From Hyphomonas sp. (GTDB lineage Bacteria > Pseudomonadota > Alphaproteobacteria > Caulobacterales > Hyphomonadaceae): a DNA stretch of 64,000 bases. This document shows, in pieces, positions 47,608-54,947 of this stretch. Location of the stretch: NCBI GenBank assembly GCA_002700305.1, contig PACZ01000024.1, positions 248,001-312,000 of the forward strand, written 5' to 3'. The notes under the pieces are model-generated. The model made no database searches. It was given only the letters and a program-made list of their open reading frames with translations, and had not been told where the DNA came from. A program made the translations under genes and the position numbers. How positions within the stretch are numbered: the first letter of the stretch is position 1; each line of letters begins with the position of its first letter.

Positions 47608-48747
47608 GTGGAATTACTGCATAAGGGGTTCGACGCGCTCGACCTCGCTTATGCTGTCCATTTCCCCACCAAATATATGCCCAAACTCAATGCTGCGAAG
47701 CAGCGGGCGATGGAAATTGGACAGCCTGTTCCGGTGTGGTTTGGCGATGTCGGCTTCAATGTCGCATCGACCGGAGCCAGAGGAGGCTATGCCTTCCGAT
47801 GTGACACCGGCTCTGCGGGTGAAATCTGGTTTCTGAAGAAGCCAAGCACGAACGACCCATGGGGCGTTCGTATATCGGTCTCGGCGGTGCAATGCGCACT
47901 AGTCGGCCTCGCCGGGGTCAAAAGAAGGATTGAGGAAAAGTTCGAGAAACTCGGGGTCGCTTTCCGCGACGGTCAAGAGAGCATTTCCCGCGTGGACTTC
48001 GCCCTGGACTTCATCATCCCCAACTTCACGCTGGTGGCGGACAACTTCGTCATGCACCCGCGGGCCACGCGAATGGCGCATGTCGACATATCGGAATACA
48101 AATCGGGAGGACGATCTGGCCGCACCGAATCCGTGACGGTAGGGAAAAACCCGGGACGGCAGATCATCATTTACGACAAACGTGCCGAGGTGTTGAACAA
48201 AGGCAATTCGCACTGGCCTGTCGTCTGGAATAAGTCTCGCGAGAAACTGGGTCTGCCACCGATTGATCTGCAGGACCGAGACGCCAGCCAGATATGGCGG
48301 GTCGAACTCCGCGCTTACAAGCGACATCTCAAGGACGATTGGGATGTTGCCACTTGGTGGCAATTGCAGGAGAAACTGCCGAACATCCTGAATAGTCTCA
48401 TCACGGATATTCGATACACAGCCCCTTCTCTGGATATGAACCGGTCCAGATGGCCGGATCATCCTCTGTGGACCCGTGTTCGAACAGAACTGCAGGGTGG
48501 ACTCTCCGAAATGAAGAGTTTCGCCACTGAATCCGCGATCAAGGAACGCCTTCACGCGGAACACGATGACATGCTCAAGGCGATGATCGCTGGAAGCCTG
48601 ATCGCCCTCGCTGCCCACCGCAATACCGAACTCGCCAACCTTCCCGCGTTCACGAGGAACGCTGCGGAGGAATTTATCACCATGTTCCGCGACCACCCGG
48701 CGAAGACGGAACGCAAACTCGCTCAATCGAAAGGAAAATACTCATGA
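47608..48747 (+). CDS. Rep_trans-family replication initiator (rolling-circle, NicK/RstA-like)
   Basis: 379 residues. The protein has the order expected of the replication initiation factor family (Pfam Rep_trans): an N-terminal domain with IWFLKKP and GVRISVSAVQCALVG, the strand SRVDFALDF (~127-135), the GRQIIIYDKRAEV segment with a Tyr that may be the nicking residue (~187), and QIWRVELRAYKRHLKDDWD (~229-246). Members start rolling-circle replication of plasmids, filamentous phages and ICEs by cutting one strand. The start is GTG 47608, the first start after an in-frame TAA; its ribosome site is weak. The next gene overlaps its stop. Confidence 0.75.
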   Translation: MELLHKGFDALDLAYAVHFPTKYMPKLNAAKQRAMEIGQPVPVWFGDVGFNVASTGARGGYAFRCDTGSAGEIWFLKKPSTNDPWGVRISVSAVQCALVGLAGVKRRIEEKFEKLGVAFRDGQESISRVDFALDFIIPNFTLVADNFVMHPRATRMAHVDISEYKSGGRSGRTESVTVGKNPGRQIIIYDKRAEVLNKGNSHWPVVWNKSREKLGLPPIDLQDRDASQIWRVELRAYKRHLKDDWDVATWWQLQEKLPNILNSLITDIRYTAPSLDMNRSRWPDHPLWTRVRTELQGGLSEMKSFATESAIKERLHAEHDDMLKAMIAGSLIALAAHRNTELANLPAFTRNAAEEFITMFRDHPAKTERKLAQSKGKYS

Positions 48748-49127
48748 GCACTCCCACCCCCTTCGGCGCCTGCGTCGAATACTTGCGCGTCTCACACGCA
48801 GAATTGGCGGACTTGCTGTCTGAAGGTACCGGCAAACCTTACAGCCTACACCGCGCCAAAATGGTGTGCGATGGCCGCGAGCCCGTTCCCGGTTTCGCAT
48901 GGACCGCACTGCGGGAACTGGACCGTTCTTTGGACACTCACCGCGACCAGCTCCTCCTACTGCATGAGCAGAGCGGAGCTGGACGCTTCATCGTCTCGAA
49001 GGATGATTTCCGCAAGGCTGATCTTCGCCGCGTTCTGATTCGAACAATGCTCAAGCTGGACGGCGGTGCGTCGGTCGATATGGTTCAGCATCCCGGACCT
49101 ACATTCGGTTGGATCGGCCCGCGCTGA
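48744..49127 (+). CDS. Small element protein with a possible HTH, coupled to Rep
   Basis: 127 residues, starting inside the rep stop codon (ATGA). The first half looks like a Cro/C1-type helix-turn-helix (ACVEYLRVSHAELADLLS, then PYSLHRAKMVCDGREPVPGF), followed by a leucine-rich stretch RELDRSLDTHRDQLLLLHEQ and a C-terminal DLRRVLIRTMLKLD. I recognise no named family. A role in copy control or as Rep accessory factor is a guess from position. Confidence 0.65.
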   Translation: MSTPTPFGACVEYLRVSHAELADLLSEGTGKPYSLHRAKMVCDGREPVPGFAWTALRELDRSLDTHRDQLLLLHEQSGAGRFIVSKDDFRKADLRRVLIRTMLKLDGGASVDMVQHPGPTFGWIGPR

Positions 49128-49153
49128 ACTCCGCGAAGGCGGCCGTAGATCAT

Positions 49154-49187
49154 CAAACCCAAGGGTTTGGTGCTTGCACCAAAACCC
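49154..49187. repeat. Two overlapping, mutually exclusive hairpins
   Basis: CAAACCC (49154-49160) can pair with GGGTTTG (49163-49169), or GGGTTTGGTGC (49163-49173) can pair with GCACCAAAACCC (49176-49187, one bulged base). The second is stronger. Both use the same GGGTTTG, so they compete. Confidence 0.6.
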
Positions 49188-49201
49188 ATGAGCAGCTCAC
49201 C

Positions 49202-49281
49202 GACACCTGATGGCTCCGGGTCAATACCTTTACCGAAGGCATAGCATAGCTATGGGTATTGAGGCGGAGACTTCAGGTGTC
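49202..49281. other. 80-nt multi-tier stem-loop in the element (candidate single-strand origin, transfer origin or RNA)
   Basis: Nested complementary arms: GACACCTGA (49202-49210) with TCAGGTGTC (49273-49281), CTCC (49214-49217) with GGAG (49266-49269), TCAATACC (49221-49228) with GGTATTGA (49255-49262), and an apical CATAGC (49240-49245) with GCTATG (49249-49254). All four pairings are perfect and coaxial. A further ACGTCA/TGACGT repeat lies at 49290-49308. Such structure suits a single-stranded DNA origin of a rolling-circle element, or a structured RNA. Confidence 0.55.
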
Positions 49282-49849
49282 ATCCCCGCACGTCAGTCTC
49301 AGTGACGTAAGGATAAACACTGCTTCCCGCGCGCGGCTCGTCTATTGCCAAAAAACGGACCTCCCGCCCACTCCCCCACATCCTGCCCTTTCTTGCCGCG
49401 GAAGGGCAGAAAGGCCAGCACGGCGACGTGGCCGCAACTGGCCGGGGAAGCCATGCCCGGAACGGATATATGTTTCGGCACATGCCCCTCCATCCTGCCC
49501 CTATCCAAGACCGGCGAACGGCAGAAACATTGACAGCCTCCGTTCCACACCGGGTGGTAAGCAACAGGGGCCACGCATGCGGCAAGAAACTTATTCCCCT
49601 TTCCAGCTGCGCCCATAGGGACGCGTCACGCTGTGGAGTAGCGCCAGCCGCAAGGCCTGCCGGGGTATCGTTGGCGCGCTCGATGAAGTCACCCGCCTTT
49701 TCCCCCTTCCCTTTCCCTGCCGCTTTTCCTTGCTCTGTGCCCGAAACGACTCGCGGTCTGGATTTGTCTTGTAGACACAGTGCAGACATGCGAAAATTCG
49801 CCTGTTCTGCACGGTCTCGTGCGCCACATAAGGGTTTGTATTAAAAGGA

Positions 49850-49899
49850 GAAAATGGTGTGCCCTACAGGGTTCGAACCTGTGACCTACTGATTAAAAG
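49850..49899. repeat. Right attachment repeat (inside the intact tRNA-Lys)
   Basis: 50 bp matching the left repeat with three differences (49866, 49871, 49882). It forms the 3' part of the present tRNA-Lys gene plus five flanking bases. Confidence 0.88.
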
Positions 49900-49930
49900 T
49901 CAGTTGCTCTACCAGCTGAGCTAAGGGCAC
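49855..49930 (-). tRNA. tRNA-Lys (anticodon TTT)
   Basis: 76 nt with encoded CCA. Acceptor GTGCCCT pairs with AGGGCAC; D arm GCTC AGCTGGTA GAGC; anticodon stem ACTGA/TCAGT with loop CTTTTAA (anticodon TTT); T arm ACAGG TTCGAAC CCTGT; discriminator A, then CCA. All stems pair fully, so it should be functional. Its 3' part is the right att repeat of the element, meaning the T arm and acceptor 3' strand were supplied by the element. Confidence 0.97.
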
Positions 49931-50028
49931 GCCAGAGCGGCCCATTTAGAGAAGGGTTCGGGGCGGGTCAACACCCGCCTGCACTCAATTGCCACAAGTC
50001 GTCACATTTCTTCTGCCAAACTGAAATC

Positions 50029-50658
50029 ATGAGATATTCCATCCTGATCCTGCCCGCCCTGTTTCTGGCTGTTGCCTGTGCCAGCAGCCCCGAACCTGCC
50101 CCTGCGGAAAACAACGCGGCCTCCGAAGGAGTCGTAAAGAATACCGAGGCAGCGGCCGGCACCGCCTATACCCAGACAAAAGACGGTATTCCCGATGCAG
50201 CCATGTCCCCGCTGGAGGACCTGAACCTCAAGCGCGACCCAATCCCCACGGTCCTGCAGGGGATCAAGAGCCCCTATGACGTGCCCGAAGACATTGGCTG
50301 TTCCGACATCACGCTGATGCTGGCCGAGTTGGACGCCGCACTCGGACCGGACTGGGATACAGAAAACCCTGATGAGCGCCTGAAGACGGAAAAACTGGCC
50401 GAAGAGGCCTCTGATGCCGCCCTCGACACGATTTCGTCTACGGCCAGCGGCCTGATTCCCTTCCGCAGCCTCGTGCGGCGCGCAACTGGCGCCTATGCCT
50501 ATCAGAAGAAGTACAATCAGGCTTTCAAGCTGGGCGCCCAGCGGAGGGCCTATCTGAAGGGTGTCGGCCTCGCCCGGGGCTGTCCGCCGCCTGCCCGGCC
50601 AAACCCGGTTGAAGCAGAACCGGAAAAGACCCTGTTCAAGGGCGACACACCGGATTAA
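50029..50658 (+). CDS. Lipoprotein of unknown function
   Basis: 209 residues. A type II signal peptide ends in LAVAC (lipobox), giving a lipidated mature protein. A low-complexity Ala/Glu/Pro linker follows, then [40 protein letters not shown] and a helical section with a short hydrophobic stretch ([20 protein letters not shown]) and [20 protein letters not shown]. Two further Cys may form a disulfide. I recognise no named family. It converges on tgt with a 4-bp overlap of stop regions. Confidence 0.75.
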   Translation: MRYSILILPALFLAVACASSPEPAPAENNAASEGVVKNTEAAAGTAYTQTKDGIPDAAMSPLEDLNLKRDPIPTVLQGIKSPYDVPEDIGCSDITLMLAELDAALGPDWDTENPDERLKTEKLAEEASDAALDTISSTASGLIPFRSLVRRATGAYAYQKKYNQAFKLGAQRRAYLKGVGLARGCPPPARPNPVEAEPEKTLFKGDTPD

Positions 50659-51806
50659 CCGGCCTCGTTCTCGGCCGCGCGGGGTTTGGACTTTGTCGAG
50701 GCCCAAGCATCGCTGAGACGCGCTCTCAGCGCCTCGAAGCGCCCTTCGGCGATGGACGCCCGGATTTCCTGCATCAGGGCCTGGAAGAAGGCCGTGTTGT
50801 GCCAGCTCAGCAGCATCGGCCCCAGATACTCCCCGGCCCGGAACAGGTGATGGTAATAGGCGCGCGGATAGTCGCGGCTGGCCGGGCAATCGACGGCCTC
50901 ATCCAGCGGTGAGAGGTCCTCGGCGAACTTCGCATTCTTGACGTTCACCGGCCCCGCCCAGGTCCAGGCCTGTCCATGCCGGCCGGAGCGCGTTGGCAGC
51001 ACGCAATCGAACATGTCGATGCCACGGGCGACGCTCTCGACGAGGTCAATCGGCTTGCCGACGCCCATCACATAGCGCGGCATGCCGTCCGGCAGGTGCG
51101 GCACGGTCATGTCGATCGTTTCGCACATCTGCGCATGGCCCTCGCCCACAGCGAGACCGCCCAGCGCAATCCCGCCAAAGCCCTGACTGACCACGCCCTT
51201 GGCCGAGCGCTCGCGCAGGTCGGCAAAGTTCGACCCTTGAATGATGCCGAACAGCGTCTGGCTGTCGCGCTCCCCGAATGCATCGAGGCTCCGCTCACCC
51301 CAGCGCAGGGAGAGTTCGAGGCTCTCCTCAGCCTGCTCATGCGTGCACGGATAGTCGGTGCATTCGTCCAGCTGCATGGAAATGTCGGCGCCCAGCAGGT
51401 CTGCCTGGATCTCGATGCTCCGCGCCGGATCCAGCCTGTGCGTGGAACCGTCGATATGGCTCTGGAAGGTGACGCCGTCCGCGTCCATCTTGCGCAGCTG
51501 CGCCAGGCTCCACACCTGAAAACCGCCGCTGTCGGTCAGCATCGGGCCGTCCCAGTGCGCGAATTTGTGCAGGCCGCCCAGACGGCTGACGCGCTCGGCA
51601 CCGGGGCGCAGCATCAGGTGATAGGTGTTACCGAGGATGATGTCCGCCCCGGCCCCCTTCACCTGATCCATATAGAGCGCCTTCACCGTACCGGCCGTGC
51701 CCACGGGCATGAAGGCCGGCGTGCGGATATCGCCGCGCGGTGTTTTCAGGACGCCGGTGCGCGCCTTGCCCTCGCGGGCCTGTATTTCGAAAGGAAATGT
51801 CGCCAT
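50655..51806 (-). CDS. tgt: Queuine/preQ1 tRNA-ribosyltransferase with degenerate zinc site
   Basis: 383 residues. It exchanges the wobble G34 of Asp, Asn, His and Tyr tRNAs for preQ1. Catalytic segments are intact: [14 protein letters not shown] (general base Asp), [26 protein letters not shown] and [17 protein letters not shown] (nucleophile Asp). The zinc site of the E. coli enzyme (C-x-C-x2-C plus His) reads [19 protein letters not shown] here, so only one of the three cysteines remains; the His in LLSWHN is kept. The protein may fold without zinc or be impaired. The start has a clear ATG at 51806. Confidence 0.92.
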   Translation of the reverse strand: MATFPFEIQAREGKARTGVLKTPRGDIRTPAFMPVGTAGTVKALYMDQVKGAGADIILGNTYHLMLRPGAERVSRLGGLHKFAHWDGPMLTDSGGFQVWSLAQLRKMDADGVTFQSHIDGSTHRLDPARSIEIQADLLGADISMQLDECTDYPCTHEQAEESLELSLRWGERSLDAFGERDSQTLFGIIQGSNFADLRERSAKGVVSQGFGGIALGGLAVGEGHAQMCETIDMTVPHLPDGMPRYVMGVGKPIDLVESVARGIDMFDCVLPTRSGRHGQAWTWAGPVNVKNAKFAEDLSPLDEAVDCPASRDYPRAYYHHLFRAGEYLGPMLLSWHNTAFFQALMQEIRASIAEGRFEALRARLSDAWASTKSKPRAAENEAG

Positions 51807-51863
51807 GGCCGCGCATATAGGCGAGCTTTCCCGCCCGGCAAAGCCCGCCCGCTCACCGACAGC

Positions 51864-52622
51864 TCAGCGCTTCGCAATCACCAGAGACTGGACCGCCCGG
51901 CCAAACGGCCCGTGCTGGTCCGACAGCTCACCGAAGCCCAGCCCGCGGCCATCCGGGCTGATCCAGGAATTGGCCTCCAGCTTGATCCACTCGCCCACAG
52001 GCTCGCGCGCGAAATGCAGCGTCAGGTCGGCATTGATATAGGTCCACACATCAAAATCGAGCGTCGAGCCGAAGCCATTGCAATAATCGCCCGTCGCCGC
52101 CGCCCGCATCAGCGGTGTCGTCTCCTGACAGTCGAGGAAAGGCCGTTTGATATGGAACCAGACCGCCTTGCGCGACGCGGCCGCCGGATCCTCCGTGCGC
52201 ATCTCCACCGCCGTATTGAAGCCCACCGCACGCGGGAAGCCGATGGGCGTTTCCGGAATGGTCCCCGCCACTTCCGGCATCGCGGAGGTTTCCGGCAGCT
52301 CCAGCTCGGCCTTGCGGATCTTGAGCCCCGAGGCGCGGACGACCTGCTTTCCATTGGCGGACAGGATCACTTCCGAGGTCTGAATGTTGCGGCCTTCGCG
52401 GGTGATGTTCACATCGATGTCGAGGTGCCCCACCGGCACAGGGCGCTGCAGGTCGATCGTGAGACGGGTCACCGACATCGGCACTTCGCTCGGCAAATTC
52501 TGGACGATGCTGGCAATCAGGCCCGACGGCGCACCGCCGTGCAGCATGCGCGGATCCCAGGGGCCCGCGCCATGTTCCGTGGCAATAACGGAGTCGTCTT
52601 TCCGGTAAAAATAGGGGTCCAA
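51864..52622 (-). CDS. Acyl-CoA thioesterase-like double-hotdog protein
   Basis: 252 residues. Two tandem hotdog halves of the thioesterase (TesB-like/4HBT_3) family: the first around GPWDPRMLHGGAPSGLIASI and VTRLTIDLQRPVPVGHLDID, the second with AVWFHIKRPFLDCQETTPLM and the closing LTLHFAREPVGEWIKLEANS plus RGLGFGELSDQHGPFGRAVQ. These proteins hydrolyse acyl-CoA or act as non-catalytic binders; the substrate is unknown. The start is TTG 52622 with AAGGAA about eight bases upstream. It lies 57 bp from tgt. Confidence 0.85.
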   Translation of the reverse strand: MDPYFYRKDDSVIATEHGAGPWDPRMLHGGAPSGLIASIVQNLPSEVPMSVTRLTIDLQRPVPVGHLDIDVNITREGRNIQTSEVILSANGKQVVRASGLKIRKAELELPETSAMPEVAGTIPETPIGFPRAVGFNTAVEMRTEDPAAASRKAVWFHIKRPFLDCQETTPLMRAAATGDYCNGFGSTLDFDVWTYINADLTLHFAREPVGEWIKLEANSWISPDGRGLGFGELSDQHGPFGRAVQSLVIAKR

Positions 52623-52714
52623 AATGTGTTCCTTTCAAATCCGGCCTCACCCGCAGTTCGCAACCGCACCTGCCCTTAGGGCGGTCAACACATAAGGGGG
52701 AGGCAAAAGGCAGA

Positions 52715-52740
52715 GGCGGGCCCGTCATCACGCGCCCGCC
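52715..52740 (-). terminator. Probable terminator of the aldehyde dehydrogenase gene
   Basis: GGCGGGC (52715-52721) pairs with GCCCGCC (52734-52740). On the minus strand it is followed by TCTGCCTTTTGCC, 45 bp after the gene's stop. Confidence 0.5.
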
Positions 52741-52785
52741 CCGTTTCTTCAGTGAATTCTGCTTTCAGCCAGCAGTCTTGCCGCC

Positions 52786-54216
52786 TCAGGCGAATGTTGC
52801 GTTTCGGCGGATATTCGTCGTCTTCGGTTGGCAGAATTCCAGCAGGCCATGCTCACCGCCTTCGCTGCCGATGCCGGACTGTTTGGCCCCGCCGAACGAG
52901 GCAAGCGGCGACAGGTGCTGGGTCTCGTTAATCCAGACCGTGCCGGTTTCAAGCTGGTCGGCGATTTCCTGCGCCTTGGCGATGTCTGCGCTCCAGACAG
53001 AGGCGCCGAGACCGTAGATCGTGTCATTGGCACGGCTGACAACCTCATCCAGATTGTCGAACGACATCAGCGGCAGGACCGGGCCGAACTGTTCCTCCTG
53101 CACGATCCGCGCGTCTTCCGGCGGATTGTCGAGAATGGTCACCGGCACGAAATAGCCGGGCACTTCCGAGGCTTCACCGCCAATCAGGAATTTGTATCCC
53201 TTGTCCTTGGAATCCTGGATCAGGTCGAGCACGCGCTGGTACTGCGCCTTGTTCTGGATCGGCCCGATCTGCGTGCCCTGCTGGGACCCGTCGCCCACTT
53301 TCACGGTCTTGGCATATTCCACCAGCGCGGCCTTCAGCGGCTCATAGATGTCCTTGTGCACATACATGCGCTTTGTGGCGATGCAGATTTGCCCGGTGTT
53401 CTGGAAGGCCGCCCAGAACAGCTCCTTCGCCACCGCTTCGACATTCACGTCCGGCATGACGATGGCGGCGTCGTTGCCGCCCAGTTCCAGCGTGACCTTC
53501 TTCAGCTCCTTCGACGCCCCTTCCATCACCTTGCGGCCCGTCTGGGTCGATCCGGTGAAGCTGATCTTGTCGATACCGGAATGGCCAGTCAGCCAGGGGC
53601 CGAGCCGGTCGTCGCCCGACACCACATTCAGCACGCCCGCCGGAACCACATCGCGGATCAATTCGGCCAGCTTCAGCGTGGTCAGCGGCGTCGTCGGCGC
53701 CGGCTTCAGCACGATCGTGTTGCCGGCCAGCAGTGCGGGCGCCAGTTTGAAGGCCGCCAGAATGATCGGGAAGTTCCACGGCACGATGGCCGCCACGACG
53801 CCAATCGGCTCATAGCGGGTGACCGTGTAGCGCTCGTCATCGTCCTGCGAGACGACTTCCGGAATGTCCAGCTTGGCCGTCTCGGCGAACCAGTGCGCGC
53901 CGCCCAGCACATCACCCATCGCCTGTTCGAACGGCTTGCCCTGCTCCCGCGTCAGAAGGCGGGCCAGCTCTTCACCGTTCTGCGCAATGACGCCGGCAAT
54001 GGCCAGCATGACTTCCTTGCGCTTCTCGATCGGCGTCTTGCGCCAGGCCGGCAGCGCGGCACGGGCGGCCGCGACCGCTTCGTCCAGCTCCGCCTGCGTG
54101 CAGTTGGGCGCTTCGGCAAAAACCTCGCCAAGCGCCGGGTTTTCGACACCGAATTTTTCGGCGCCGGTGACGGCTTTCCCGTTGATTGTCATCGTGAAAT
54201 TCATGTCGGCACCCAT
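52786..54216 (-). CDS. NAD(P)-dependent aldehyde dehydrogenase
   Basis: 476 residues, ALDH superfamily. The cofactor region shows IVPWNFPIILAAFKLAPALL and ISFTGSTQTGRKVMEGAS; the general base Glu is in VTLELGGNDAAIVMPD and the catalytic Cys in FQNTGQICIATKRMYV, followed by EEQFGPVLPLMSFD. The C-terminal oligomerisation tail is intact. Substrate unknown; the style is that of semialdehyde/betaine aldehyde dehydrogenases. ATG 54216 is preceded by GGGAGG; the frame is open to 54384 but that extension is Arg/Lys-rich with no ribosome site. Confidence 0.9.
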   Translation of the reverse strand: MGADMNFTMTINGKAVTGAEKFGVENPALGEVFAEAPNCTQAELDEAVAAARAALPAWRKTPIEKRKEVMLAIAGVIAQNGEELARLLTREQGKPFEQAMGDVLGGAHWFAETAKLDIPEVVSQDDDERYTVTRYEPIGVVAAIVPWNFPIILAAFKLAPALLAGNTIVLKPAPTTPLTTLKLAELIRDVVPAGVLNVVSGDDRLGPWLTGHSGIDKISFTGSTQTGRKVMEGASKELKKVTLELGGNDAAIVMPDVNVEAVAKELFWAAFQNTGQICIATKRMYVHKDIYEPLKAALVEYAKTVKVGDGSQQGTQIGPIQNKAQYQRVLDLIQDSKDKGYKFLIGGEASEVPGYFVPVTILDNPPEDARIVQEEQFGPVLPLMSFDNLDEVVSRANDTIYGLGASVWSADIAKAQEIADQLETGTVWINETQHLSPLASFGGAKQSGIGSEGGEHGLLEFCQPKTTNIRRNATFA

Positions 54217-54540
54217 GGCGCTGGCCTCCCATTTTTGTTTTTTGCGTTTTCTCTGAGGCAATCCTAACAGAACCAGCCCGCCCGAACAGCGCGAAAACAA
54301 TGCCGCAGCGGCCTCTCGCTGCGTCAATCCACGCCGGATCCGCACCATGGGGGATCGTTCAGGCCCAATCCCCACACCCACCAAGTGTCATCCCGGAATT
54401 TGCGGGGCAAATATCCGGGCGCCAGATGCGGTGTGGCGGCTACAGGACCGGGTCCCGGACAAACGCTTCGCGTTTCCCGGGATGACACCGCGGGGGCGAT
54501 CTGAATTCGTCTGACAGGGTACACTCCCATCTTTGAGGGC
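54217..54540. other. Intergenic region with a REP-like palindrome
   Basis: 324 bp between the aldehyde dehydrogenase and the next plus-strand gene. It holds the dehydrogenase promoter side and the palindromic repeat at 54385-54488; no gene is seen. Confidence 0.7.
54385..54488. repeat. REP-like palindromic intergenic element
   Basis: 104 bp with perfect 12-bp terminal inverted repeats, GTGTCATCCCGG (54385-54396) and CCGGGATGACAC (54477-54488). Inside are two smaller hairpins: ATTTGC-GGG-GCAAAT (54399-54413) and AAACGC-TTC-GCGTTT (54461-54475). The terminal TCATCCCGG/CCGGGATGA pair is a common end motif in alphaproteobacterial intergenic repeats. No second copy was noticed in this window. Confidence 0.7.
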
Positions 54541-54879
54541 ATGCATCCTGACCTCCAACGCTACTTCAACCATGTCTGGCCGCTCTTCTGGCCCTGGCTG
54601 GTGTGGAACCTGGTGCGCGTCGCCCGCTGGCATGCGCGCACCGGGCGCGAAGCGTTGATGGCGGTGGATTGCTTCGGCAATATCCGGCTGGTCTGCCTGG
54701 CCGATGCCCCGCCACCCGATGATCTCTATACATATGAAGCACCGCGCGTACCCCGCTGGGAACGGCCTGCCCTCTGCAGCGCCGTTCTGGCGCCCGTGCG
54801 CGTGCAGTCCGGTATGGTCATGCATAGTCATGGCCTGGTCCGGTATGATCATGGGCTGCACGTCCGTGGTCCGCCCTAG
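54541..54879 (+). CDS. Small aromatic-rich protein of unknown function
   Basis: 112 residues. The N-terminal part is dense in Trp and hydrophobics (YFNHVWPLFWPWLVWNLVRV) and could lie flat on or span the membrane. It continues as ARWHARTGREALMAVDCFG and NIRLVCLADAPPPDDLYTYE. The second half is His/Arg/Pro-rich. I see no named family. The 5' edge lies 52 bp from the REP-like element, and no obvious ribosome site precedes the ATG, so confidence is moderate. Confidence 0.5.
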   Translation: MHPDLQRYFNHVWPLFWPWLVWNLVRVARWHARTGREALMAVDCFGNIRLVCLADAPPPDDLYTYEAPRVPRWERPALCSAVLAPVRVQSGMVMHSHGLVRYDHGLHVRGPP

Positions 54880-54947
54880 GCGGGCCCCTCTCCGAATTCA
54901 ACTTTATTTACCGGATGGCTCCCGCCAGTCCGGCCGCTTGTGCTGGC

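Larger units (their letters stand above)
49128..49849. other. Apparently non-coding right end of the element
   Basis: 722 bp with several frames open on both strands (longest about 170 codons) but none with a convincing ribosome site, domain or amino-acid bias; codons for Cys, Trp, Arg and Pro dominate in a way typical of chance frames in GC-rich DNA. The left third is packed with inverted repeats (described separately), and the right part has a pyrimidine-rich stretch (49690-49740). Confidence 0.5.
45769..49899. mobile_element. Small integrated element in tRNA-Lys (integrase, HTH protein, Rep_trans initiator)
   Basis: Bounded by 50-bp direct repeats (45769-45818 and 49850-49899) that correspond to the 3' two-thirds of a tRNA-Lys gene. 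Genes in order, all rightward: tyrosine integrase, AlpA/MerR-like HTH protein, Rep_trans rolling-circle initiator, small coupled protein. The last 0.7 kb before the right repeat has no convincing gene but strong hairpins. I see no capsid, relaxosome partner, coupling protein, toxin, resistance or defence gene, so it may be a minimal integrative mobilisable element or a filamentous-phage-type satellite. No disruption is visible in its genes, so it may still be active. Confidence 0.88.

Noticed and set aside
49280-49844. Open frames of 100-170 codons on both strands in the element's right end
   Set aside because: No ribosome site, no domain, composition typical of chance frames; kept as non-coding unless conservation is shown.
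50976-52679. 567-codon open frame on the plus strand
   Set aside because: Antisense to tgt and the thioesterase; His/Arg-rich composition and no domain.
52828-54267. 479-codon plus-strand frame
   Set aside because: Antisense to the aldehyde dehydrogenase.
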